Source: Myxococcales bacterium
GTDB taxonomy: Bacteria > Myxococcota_A > Polyangia > Haliangiales > Haliangiaceae
Reading direction: 5' to 3'
Length of the DNA stretch: 64,000 nucleotides
Assembly: GCA_016720595.1 (NCBI GenBank)
Contig: JADKKI010000020.1
Location: forward strand, 1 to 64,000
Within the stretch, counting starts at the first letter, position 1. Each line of letters opens with the position of its first letter. The notes beneath the pieces were generated by a model. That model saw nothing but the letters and a program-made list of their open reading frames with translations. It did no database searches and had not been told where the DNA came from. This document shows positions 9,824 through 16,829 of the stretch, piece after piece. Made by a program: the position numbers and the translations under genes.

Positions 9824-11693
9824 CGTCGTCATGCCGGGGTGCAGTGGGTACGAGGTGGCCGACCACGCCGCACGTGTCGCTCCTCACGCCGCGGTGATCC
9901 TGAGCTCGGGATATGTCGATGACATGGCGCGGAAGAATCAACGAGACGATCTTCCGATCCTGTGGAAGCCAGTGCCCGGTCAGGACCTCGTGCGCGCGGT
10001 CGCAACGGCCATCGCGGCTCGCCGCCCGACGGAATCGGCGACGTCTGGTGGGGCCGTAACGAGCGATCTCGTTCTCGTCATAGAGGACGATGCGGCGGTA
10101 CGAAGAGGGCTTGTTCGCATCCTCACGACGGCCGGCTACACCACGACGACGGCCTCGATGGTGGCCGAGGCGCGGCAGGTCCTGGAAGTCGGACCCGAGC
10201 CGCAGCTGGTGCTATGCGATCTATCGCTTCCGGATGGCTCAGGGGCCGAGGTCGTAGATTTCATCCAGCGTACTCGGCCGGCACTCTGCTCGCGCGTGCT
10301 GATCCTGAGCGGTGCGACCGATGAGGCAGTCGAAAGGCTGGTCGAGAGCGGAGCGGCACGGCGGCTTCTGACCAAGCCGATCGAGTCCAACGTACTCCTC
10401 GAGGTCCTGGCCGGGATTCGCCAGACCTCGAGGCCACCGCTTCCGGTGGTCCCGAACCGGTCTCGCGCCCCGAGCGCCTCGCCGGTCTCCAACCCGAGCA
10501 GTGGACCGGCACCGCGCAAGGAACGCGTGCTCGTCGTCGACGATGACGAATCGCTCGCCGCGGCGACGACACGCATTCTCGGCAACGCCGGTTTCGATGT
10601 CGTCGTCGCGGGTACGCTCGCCGCCGCCCGCAAGGCGCTCGACGCCGGCGATCTCGACGCCCTCGTCGCGGACGTCAGGCTTCCGGACGGCGATGGCTTC
10701 GAGCTGATCCGGGACCTGCGGGGCGAGAACTCCGAGTTGCCGGTCGTGATGATCACCGGAGCACCGTCCATCGAGTCCGCGACCCTGGCTGTCCGGAGTC
10801 GCGTGCACGAGTACCTATCGAAACCGTTCTCACCGGAGGAGCTCGTGCACGTGGTGCGTGTCGCGGTGAACGCCGGGCGAGTCGCGCGGCTTCGCACGAA
10901 GCTGCTGGCCGCGCGGTTCGGGGGTGACGAATTCGTAGGAGATGTGGCGACCACGGAGAAGCGGTTCGCCGTCGCCCTACCGAAGATCCGGATGGCATTC
11001 CAGCCGATCGTGCGTAGTGGGGATGGTTCGGTGTACGGATACGAAGCGCTGCTGCGCTGCGATGAGCCTTCCCTGAGCTCGCCGCTACGGTTGCTCGCTG
11101 CCGCCGAGGTACTCGGGCGCGTGAACGACGTGGGGCGCGCCGTCCGGGCGTCGGTCGCGGCAACCGTCCTCGCACATCCTGATCGTCTGGAAGCGATTCG
11201 TCAACCTTCATCCAGCGGAGCTCGAGCAGATCTGCGCGGCGAGCTTACCGACCCCCTCGTGCCCCTGGCGCGTCGAGTCGTGCTCGAGGTGACCGAGCGC
11301 GCCGCGCTCGAGAGCGGACCCAAGCTCGATGACGATCTCGCGCGCATACGTCACCTTGGCTACCGGCTCGCGGTCGATGATCTGGGAGAGGGCTATGCGG
11401 GGCTCTCGAGCCTGGTCAACCTCCGTCCCGATATCGCGAAAATCGACATGTCACTCGTTCGAGATATTCATCGCGCTCCGCTCAAACGCGACATCGTCGC
11501 GGCGCTCGTCGATCTTGCGCGCCGATCGGGCATCATCGTCGTCGCCGAGGGGATCGAGACCGTGGACGAGCGCGATACGCTCGTCGATCTTGGATGCGAG
11601 CTCCTGCAAGGCTACCTGTTCGCCAAGCCGGGGCCGCCATTTCCGGTGCCTCGTGGTGTACACGACTTCCGACGAGAACTCGAGACGACCTGA
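9504..11693 (+). CDS. Triple-receiver EAL-domain protein (C-terminal half of the kinase upstream)
   Basis: The ORF opens with the end of the HATPase domain of the preceding kinase, followed by three receivers (ETVLVAEDEP, LVLVIEDDAA, RVLVVDDDES; phospho-sites VSDVVMP, LCDLSLP, VADVRLP). A C-terminal EAL phosphodiesterase domain follows (FQPIV, YEALLR, DDLGEGYAGLSSL, KIDMSLVRDI, VAEGIET, LLQGYLFAKP). EAL domains hydrolyse c-di-GMP. At about 11,195-11,245 a short stretch is out of frame: another frame reads FVNLHPAELEQICAA, the metal-binding Asn segment of EAL, so two compensating indels are present and activity may be lost. If translated independently, ATG 9639 is the likely start. Confidence 0.85.
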   Translation: MASRRRTGSSKTRRTVRVESAPSRGATFTIELPWCAESVDSAQPEMTVPRLGRGETVLVAEDEPALRRVLARVLESAGYQVSVASDGKEAIRKIDALGSRLDVIVSDVVMPGCSGYEVADHAARVAPHAAVILSSGYVDDMARKNQRDDLPILWKPVPGQDLVRAVATAIAARRPTESATSGGAVTSDLVLVIEDDAAVRRGLVRILTTAGYTTTTASMVAEARQVLEVGPEPQLVLCDLSLPDGSGAEVVDFIQRTRPALCSRVLILSGATDEAVERLVESGAARRLLTKPIESNVLLEVLAGIRQTSRPPLPVVPNRSRAPSASPVSNPSSGPAPRKERVLVVDDDESLAAATTRILGNAGFDVVVAGTLAAARKALDAGDLDALVADVRLPDGDGFELIRDLRGENSELPVVMITGAPSIESATLAVRSRVHEYLSKPFSPEELVHVVRVAVNAGRVARLRTKLLAARFGGDEFVGDVATTEKRFAVALPKIRMAFQPIVRSGDGSVYGYEALLRCDEPSLSSPLRLLAAAEVLGRVNDVGRAVRASVAATVLAHPDRLEAIRQPSSSGARADLRGELTDPLVPLARRVVLEVTERAALESGPKLDDDLARIRHLGYRLAVDDLGEGYAGLSSLVNLRPDIAKIDMSLVRDIHRAPLKRDIVAALVDLARRSGIIVVAEGIETVDERDTLVDLGCELLQGYLFAKPGPPFPVPRGVHDFRRELETT

Positions 11694-11725
11694 GCGGTCC
11701 GAGCGACCTCGCGCGCGAGTTAGGA

Positions 11726-11886
11726 CTACCGTCGGAACGTCGTGGCGAGCTGTCGGACCGCTTCGCGAGCTTCTCGCGCTCGTGAGCGAACCCAGCCCAT
11801 GTTCAGTTCGGCATCATCGTTGGTCACGTCCTCGAACGGCACGAGTCGTACATTGCGCAGCGTCGGTGCCCGGAGCTCGCGCGACC
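11726..11886 (-). pseudogene. C-terminal fragment of a LysR-type regulator
   Basis: On the minus strand a coherent C-terminus (LRNVRLVPFEDVTNDDAE then ELNMGWVRSRAREAREAVRQ) ends at TAG 11726-11728. The pattern resembles the end of a LysR effector-binding domain, where one hydrophobic strand is followed by a final amphipathic helix. Its upstream part is missing: the sequence runs directly into interspersed element copy 2 at 11,887. I read it as a gene truncated by rearrangement at the element. The LysR assignment is moderate because only about 50 residues remain. Confidence 0.5.
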
Positions 11887-12066
11887 GCTCGCCGCCGTGG
11901 TGGCCGGGCCGTACTCGCGATCGCCAATGCGCATGGTCCGTGTCCGAGATCTGTCCGAATGAGCCCCCAGAGGCCGGCGAACGAGGGGGTGTCCGAGATC
12001 TGTCCGAATCGCGAGTCGCCAGAACTGCCAAGATCGCCGTTCCTGCAACCCCGGTGCGGGATCCGA
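11887..12066 (+). repeat. Interspersed ~180-bp element, copy 2
   Basis: This is a near-full copy of the element. The paired repeats are at 11,941-11,958 and 11,990-12,007, here 49 bp apart. Its left flank (GAGCTCGCGCGAC) is shared with copy 4, so the element may extend about 15 bases further left. It is bounded on the left by a LysR-like remnant and on the right by a truncated RCC1 duplicate that starts two bases after the element ends. Confidence 0.85.
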
Positions 12067-12067
12067 G

Positions 12068-12495
12068 GTCGCTCGTCCCCGTCGACGTCGCGAACGGCGT
12101 GAAGTGCTGGGGCAATCACGGCTTCGGCCAGCTCGGCACCGGCGGCTTCGAGTCAGGATCCACCGTCCCGGTCGATTCGCTGCAGACCTCGGGCGTCGTC
12201 GCGATCTCGCCGGCCCGCTCGGCATGCTCGCGGCCCGCTCCACGGGCCCTCAAGGGCTGGGGCGATGGCTCGAACGGCGAGCTCGGGTCCGCGAGCTCGA
12301 CCGAGGCGCTCGCGCCCGTCGACGTGCCGGGCTTCGGCGCGGGTCTCGCCGCGCCGCGGCCGGTCGTGGTCACGCGTGCGCGCTCGCAGCGGCTGGAGGA
12401 GTGCGCTGCGTCGGGTACAACGCGAACGGCCAGCTCGGGAACAACTCCACGACCACAACGCAGACCGCCGTCGACGTCGTCGGGCTGTAGATTCG
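12068..12495 (+). pseudogene. Partial duplicate of the RCC1-repeat gene
   Basis: Bases 12,068-12,095 are identical to 784-811, and 12,096-12,495 match 893-1287. The 81 bp between those two blocks in the first copy are missing here. The duplicate has RCC1 blade text (GVKCWGNHGFGQLGTGG) and its own indels, so no long frame survives. It has no start of its own and begins at the edge of element copy 2. The two copies stop matching right after TAGATTCG. Confidence 0.85.
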
Positions 12496-12614
12496 GATCC
12501 TGGAGAAGCGCGAGAACGAACGAGAGGCTGCGATCGCAAGCGGTCGGACGCCCCCGTCGTACGGACCGATCGAGGTGCGGGTGCGGCAGACCTTATCGTG
12601 GAGGCCTACATCGT

Positions 12615-13502
12615 TCACCACGCGAGTTGGACCCCGCTCGACACTGCGTAGCGGGCTTCGTCTTCCTCGAGCGCACTGTTCACGAAGCCGAGCACGAACA
12701 GTTGCACGTGCCGCAGATCCATCTTCACTCCAGTCCAGCACTCGAGCGTCACCTCTTGCTTCGCTTCGGGTGGTTTTGGTGCTCCGCCGTTGGAACACAG
12801 CCCCGAGGTGCTGCAATCGATGTTTTCGTACTCGCGGTCCGCCACACGAGGTTGCGTCTCGACGCCAGCGCCGATGAACATCTGGACGATGTTGCCGCGC
12901 CACTTCGTCGATGGAAGAAACCACGAGAGGCCAGCGATCCAGCCGATGCCTTGGGCCTCGCCGTCCATCACTGCACTCTTCGACAACCAGAGGCTGCACT
13001 CTGGGTTTCGGCAATTCCCGTAGTCCCACGTGTACGGCACGCGACGAGCTCGCCACCCTAGATGGACGGCGATTCCGTTGCCATCTCGTTCGACGGTGGC
13101 AGCACGAAGCTCGATGCCGTAAACGCGAGTCGGTGTGATGGGCGTTGCGAGGACGAGGGCCGAGTTGTACTGAATGTCGCCGGCGGGATCCGCGATCGTC
13201 AGGACGGCGGTCAACCAGCGCTGGCGCCAGCCGAGCCAGAGCTGGCCCGTTCCGATCGTTTGACCACGCGCGCCATAATCCAGGCGGGTCGTCGACACGT
13301 GGTCCCTGTTCGTCATCGCTTGGATCGACGCACCTGCGATCGGTCCCGAGTCTTGCGAGTCCATCCACGAGGGCAACGTCCCGTCTGCGAGGGTTGCCGA
13401 CGGGGAGCCAGAGGTGACGTTGGAGTTGACCCGCGAGATGACTCCGGCGTCGGCTGCACTCTCAACGATCGCGATCACGACGAGCGCGTTGACGACCTTC
13501 AC
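12615..13502 (-). CDS. Secreted or outer-membrane hypothetical protein
   Basis: The 295-residue protein has an N-terminal hydrophobic stretch (VVNALVVIAIVESAADAG) and many alternating aromatic strands (QLWLGWRQRWLTAVLT, GIAVHLGWRARRV). It ends in SSGVQLAW, with a terminal aromatic residue as in outer-membrane barrels. I do not recognise the family. The start is GTG 13502: AAGGAG lies just upstream and the GTGA overlaps the stop of the preceding lipoprotein gene, so the two are translationally coupled. It contains a Cys-rich loop (CSTSGLCSNGG). A longer frame extends upstream but lacks a comparable ribosome-binding site. Confidence 0.7.
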   Translation of the reverse strand: MKVVNALVVIAIVESAADAGVISRVNSNVTSGSPSATLADGTLPSWMDSQDSGPIAGASIQAMTNRDHVSTTRLDYGARGQTIGTGQLWLGWRQRWLTAVLTIADPAGDIQYNSALVLATPITPTRVYGIELRAATVERDGNGIAVHLGWRARRVPYTWDYGNCRNPECSLWLSKSAVMDGEAQGIGWIAGLSWFLPSTKWRGNIVQMFIGAGVETQPRVADREYENIDCSTSGLCSNGGAPKPPEAKQEVTLECWTGVKMDLRHVQLFVLGFVNSALEEDEARYAVSSGVQLAW

Positions 13503-14107
13503 TGGCACTCCTTGATCGAGAGATCGCAGACGGAGCTCGCGCAGTCTGCGCGGTCTCCGCAGTAGCCACCCGCAGGCTGCGGCGGATGACACTCGGGCGG
13601 CACGAAGCCGCGGTTACACGTGTGGCCCAGCGAGCAGTCCTCGACGGACCGGCACAACTCGCCCTCGATCGGAGCGCGGCACACCGCCGGGTCGAGAGCC
13701 AAGTTGCAGCGGAACCCCGGCGCGCAGTTCGCCTGCTGATTGCAGGGCTCGCCTTCGCCACGAACACGAGGTGCCTCGCAATTCTGCTCGTTGCAAAGTA
13801 GCCCGAGCTGGCATTCGTTCTCGACCGCACATGCAGCACCGGCCGCTTGTTGATGAGGCTGCGTGCACGTGAAGTCCGATCCGCACAGCAACCCTTCACG
13901 ACAAAGTTCGCAGTCGTCGTTGACGCAGTCGTCGTTCTCGCGCAGCACGTTGCGATAGCCGCTGCAGACACAGACCCCACTCGCGCCTGCCCCTGCAGAA
14001 CACCGGAGGCCAAACCCGCATGGGTCTCCGCCGTGCGTGCCGACGGTGCACGACTCGTTCTTGTCGGCACACGCGCCGATCAGGATCAGGAGCCACGTCC
14101 ATCGCAT
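13499..14107 (-). CDS. Cys-rich lipoprotein with repeated six-cysteine knots
   Basis: The 202-residue product begins with a lipoprotein signal (LLILIGAC, lipobox Cys13). It carries four to five repeats of the kind GxxCxxxxxCxxGLxCxxxxC, spaced about 40 residues apart, similar to the Dickkopf-like Cys-rich modules common in myxobacterial surface lipoproteins. It is probably anchored in the outer membrane and disulfide-bonded. It is coupled by a four-base overlap to the barrel-like protein downstream, which suggests the two act together at the surface. The substrate is unknown. Confidence 0.75.
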   Translation of the reverse strand: MRWTWLLILIGACADKNESCTVGTHGGDPCGFGLRCSAGAGASGVCVCSGYRNVLRENDDCVNDDCELCREGLLCGSDFTCTQPHQQAAGAACAVENECQLGLLCNEQNCEAPRVRGEGEPCNQQANCAPGFRCNLALDPAVCRAPIEGELCRSVEDCSLGHTCNRGFVPPECHPPQPAGGYCGDRADCASSVCDLSIKECQ

Positions 14108-14339
14108 GCCCCGGGTCGCTGCAAGCCGAAGGCCTGCCGCAATGGCTCGAACGTGCGAGACCTCGCTGTTCGCACTTCAACAAACCGTGCGAGATCCGCC
14201 GCATTCATGACGAACGAAGGCTGTGAACACTGCTCGGAAGCTCGAACCGATGCTCTGCCGCTGCCCGTCGACGTCGTTCGAGTCATCTCCACCGCACCAC
14301 GCTCGCTTGTGCTCGGGCTCGCGCGGATCGGAGATCGTC

Positions 14340-14478
14340 ATGAAGGCATGCAACTGCAAACCACCGGCGGTTCGCCGCACGTTCCTGGGCTTCGTCGTGC
14401 CCACGGTCGTGCTCGTGCTGCTCCCGAAGTGCCCGCTGTGTCTCGCGCGTACGCGGCCTCGCTCGGCATCGGACTCCG
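14340..14478 (+). pseudogene. Truncated small membrane protein (KCPLCLA motif)
   Basis: The reading starts at ATG 14340 with GGAG just upstream: MKACNCKPP, then a hydrophobic segment (FLGFVVPTVVLVLLP) and the motif KCPLCLA. A shift near 14,440 moves the continuation AYAASLGIGL into another frame, giving the KCPLCLAAY pattern seen in small Cys-pair membrane proteins. The gene then runs into interspersed element copy 3 at 14,479 and its C-terminus is lost. The CNC and CPLC cysteines suggest metal or thiol chemistry, but the family is not certain. Confidence 0.5.
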
Positions 14479-14652
14479 GATCGCCAACGCGCATGGTCCG
14501 TGTCCGAGATCTGTCCGAGTCATTCCGCCAGAGGCCGGCGAACGAGGGACTGTCCGAGATTTGTCCGAATCGCGGGTCGCAGAAATGCCAAGATCGCCGT
14601 TCCAGCAACCCCGGTGCGGGGGGAGCCGGGGGGGACCCCGGTACGGGATCCG
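14479..14652 (+). repeat. Interspersed element, copy 3 (5'-truncated)
   Basis: This copy begins at GATCGCCAACGCGCATGG, so it lacks the first 35 or so bases of the element. The paired TGTCCGA repeats are at 14,501-14,518 and 14,551-14,568, exactly 50 bp apart. Near the right end CCCCGGTGCGGG is duplicated as CCCCGGTACGGG around a G-rich insert, which lengthens the tail by about 25 bases. It truncates a small membrane gene on its left. Confidence 0.8.
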
Positions 14653-14669
14653 GATCCGCAGCTCCGACG

Positions 14670-14936
14670 TTAGTGAGCCGGAGGTGGGACGCAGACCCAG
14701 ACCACGGCCCCCCCGTCGCAGGTCTCGCAGGCCGCGTGGATTCGCTGCTCGCAGACGGTCCCATCCGCACAATCAGCATTCGTCTTGCACGCTGGCCCCG
14801 GCGCGGGAACCGGGGTCGGGTTCGATGACGATGGCGCCGGTGCGGCGGGGGGCGCCCCACCGCAGGCGGAAGCAGCCGTCGCGGCGACGGCGAGCAAGGT
14901 CCAGGTCAACATGGATGGCGCACCGCGATTCGTCAT
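14670..14936 (-). CDS. Small Cys-rich lipoprotein
   Basis: The 88-residue product has a signal (LTWTLLAVAATAASAC, lipobox ASAC near residue 25) and a Pro/Ala/Ser linker. A short module follows with CKTNADCADGTVC and CETCDGG, like the single Cys-rich knots on many myxobacterial lipoproteins. I chose ATG 14936 because AAGGAG lies five bases upstream; ATG 14912 is an internal alternative. It is probably a surface lipoprotein of unknown role. Confidence 0.65.
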   Translation of the reverse strand: MTNRGAPSMLTWTLLAVAATAASACGGAPPAAPAPSSSNPTPVPAPGPACKTNADCADGTVCEQRIHAACETCDGGAVVWVCVPPPAH

Positions 14937-15131
14937 CAAGGCTCCTTCGATCTTCACACGGACGTCGCGGTTGGACGTCGTCCGCCAGCGAATATTCGAC
15001 GTCGCGACGAAGCTCGGCATCGATGATGTCGTCCATGCGTCGGGTGTGGTCGGTCGTTCACGACGGTCGGCGCCCTTCGTCGAAGGGTTCACGCCGGTTG
15101 GTGCGCGGAATGGCGCGTGCAACGGCCCGCG

Positions 15132-16703
15132 ATGATGCGCACACACACCTGGATCTCCTTGTTCGCGATCGGTTGCACCACGGCGGCCACCCTGCCGACG
15201 AGCTGGGCCCAACCCGCACCCGCGGTGACCATGCCGCCAACCTCCGGGGTCGTCCGGATCGAAGGCGCGTCGACAAGCTGCGGGCAGCTTCTCGACGTGC
15301 GCGAGGACGGCAGCGCGTCGCTGCTATGCACGATCCGCGACCAGGGCTGCGCGCTCCGGGAGATCGGACCTGATGGCGAGGAGCGCTCGCGCAGCGATGT
15401 CGTCCCAGGCACCTGTGCGCACTGGGTGCCGCGCGCCGGCGGGGGTGGCTTCCTGCTCACCCAAGCCGAGGACTTCCGGCGCCTGACGATCACGTCGCTG
15501 GACGCTGGCGGGCGTGCAGGCCGCAGGCTCTCGCTCGGCTCTGAGGCGTGGGTGTACGGCGTGGGCGGTGCGTCCGCTGGTGACGGCGGGCTGTACCTCG
15601 CGGTCGTGTTCAAGAAAGATCTGGCGCTGGGAGGTCGTCGACTGACCTACGCGAACTACCTACTGGGCGCGGTGCTCCGTCTGCCGGCGACGCTCGGCGA
15701 GGTCACGTGGACGCGCGTGTTCAGGGCGAAGGAGACCGACGTCGTCGCGCTGCTGCCGGGCACCCACGGCGGCATCGACGTGATGGTCAACTTCCGAGGG
15801 ACGCTCCGCGAAGCGGGCACCGCTCTCACCGGATCGGGCACCTCTGGATGGGGCACCGCTCGGGTGGCGCTCGACCCGGCGGGGAGGCCGCGCGCACAGA
15901 CCGGCTTCTCCGTCGAGCCCGGGTCGACGGTGTCGGCGGCGGCGGCGGTCGGGGACCGGCTGGCCCTGCTCACCCCGGATCCCGTGACGCCGGCGTACAC
16001 GAACCTGTCGCTGGTCGGGCCGAACGGCAAGCGCGAGGTGACGACCCGGGTCGGCATGCTCGATGGATTCCTCGAGAGCGGCGGCGAGCGCACGTGGGTG
16101 ATTGCGTGCGACTGCAGCTACGTCGATGGGAAGCGCGTCGGTCCCTGGGTGGCCCGTGAGGTGGGCGGGCGCGGTGCCGAGATCGCGCTCAGCGGCGCGC
16201 TCGGCGCCGACCCGACGACCTGGAGCGCCTTCGGCGTCCGTGGCGACCACATGGTCGCGGTCGGACGTGCCACCGATCCTGTCACCGGGACGCCGGTGAC
16301 GTTCGTCGCCTTGACCCGGCTATCCGCTGGCTCGGGAACGCTGGATCTCGCGGCACTGCAGATCGTCGATCGCCTCGTGCTCGCAAATGGCTGTCACGGC
16401 CCGTCGCGGGCACTGCTCGACGAGATGATCGCCCTGCGCGATCGCAGCGGCGTCGCGCTGGCCCGCTGCGGCGTGACGCCGGGCTCGTACGCCGAGGTCT
16501 CGACGTGGCCCGACGGCGGCCTCCGCGCGCTCCGGTACAACGAGACCGTGGTCGCGCCGGATGGCAGGATCTACCCGGCGAGCCGGCCCGCGGCGCCCGA
16601 GGTCGTCGCGTGTCTGCGCACACTCGTCGAGCCGACACTCGCGTGCCCGACGCGTGGCGGCAACCTGGGCTTTGGGCTCGTCCCGACGAGCGTCCAGCGG
16701 TGA
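15132..16703 (+). CDS. Secreted hypothetical protein, propeller-like
   Basis: The 523-residue product has a signal peptide (WISLFAIGCTTAATLPTSWA) and then many short beta-strand-rich repeats with glycine turns (VYGVGGASAGDGGLYLAVVF, TWTRVFRAKETDVVALLPG). This layout is typical of secreted beta-propeller proteins. It contains scattered cysteines (CDC, CGVTPG) but no catalytic signature I recognise. The start is ATG 15132 or 15135; the upstream GTG 15117 is less likely. It is an intact long frame among broken neighbours. Confidence 0.65.
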   Translation: MMRTHTWISLFAIGCTTAATLPTSWAQPAPAVTMPPTSGVVRIEGASTSCGQLLDVREDGSASLLCTIRDQGCALREIGPDGEERSRSDVVPGTCAHWVPRAGGGGFLLTQAEDFRRLTITSLDAGGRAGRRLSLGSEAWVYGVGGASAGDGGLYLAVVFKKDLALGGRRLTYANYLLGAVLRLPATLGEVTWTRVFRAKETDVVALLPGTHGGIDVMVNFRGTLREAGTALTGSGTSGWGTARVALDPAGRPRAQTGFSVEPGSTVSAAAAVGDRLALLTPDPVTPAYTNLSLVGPNGKREVTTRVGMLDGFLESGGERTWVIACDCSYVDGKRVGPWVAREVGGRGAEIALSGALGADPTTWSAFGVRGDHMVAVGRATDPVTGTPVTFVALTRLSAGSGTLDLAALQIVDRLVLANGCHGPSRALLDEMIALRDRSGVALARCGVTPGSYAEVSTWPDGGLRALRYNETVVAPDGRIYPASRPAAPEVVACLRTLVEPTLACPTRGGNLGFGLVPTSVQR

Positions 16704-16766
16704 CCCAGCGGACAACAAGTACATCCTCACGCCGCTACCACCTGCCACGCGTCGACGGAGGCGCGC

Positions 16767-16800
16767 GCCGTTCCAGCAACCCCGGTGCGGGGATCGAGGA
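16767..16800 (+). repeat. Interspersed element, 3' fragment
   Basis: GCCGTTCCAGCAACCCCGGT and the following TGCGGG match the last 25 or so bases of the ~180-bp element. The left part with the TGTCCGA pairs is missing. It lies in the short gap between the secreted protein and the broken peptidase. Confidence 0.65.
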
Positions 16801-16829
16801 TCGATAGGTTAGCCTTCTCGAGATCCGAT

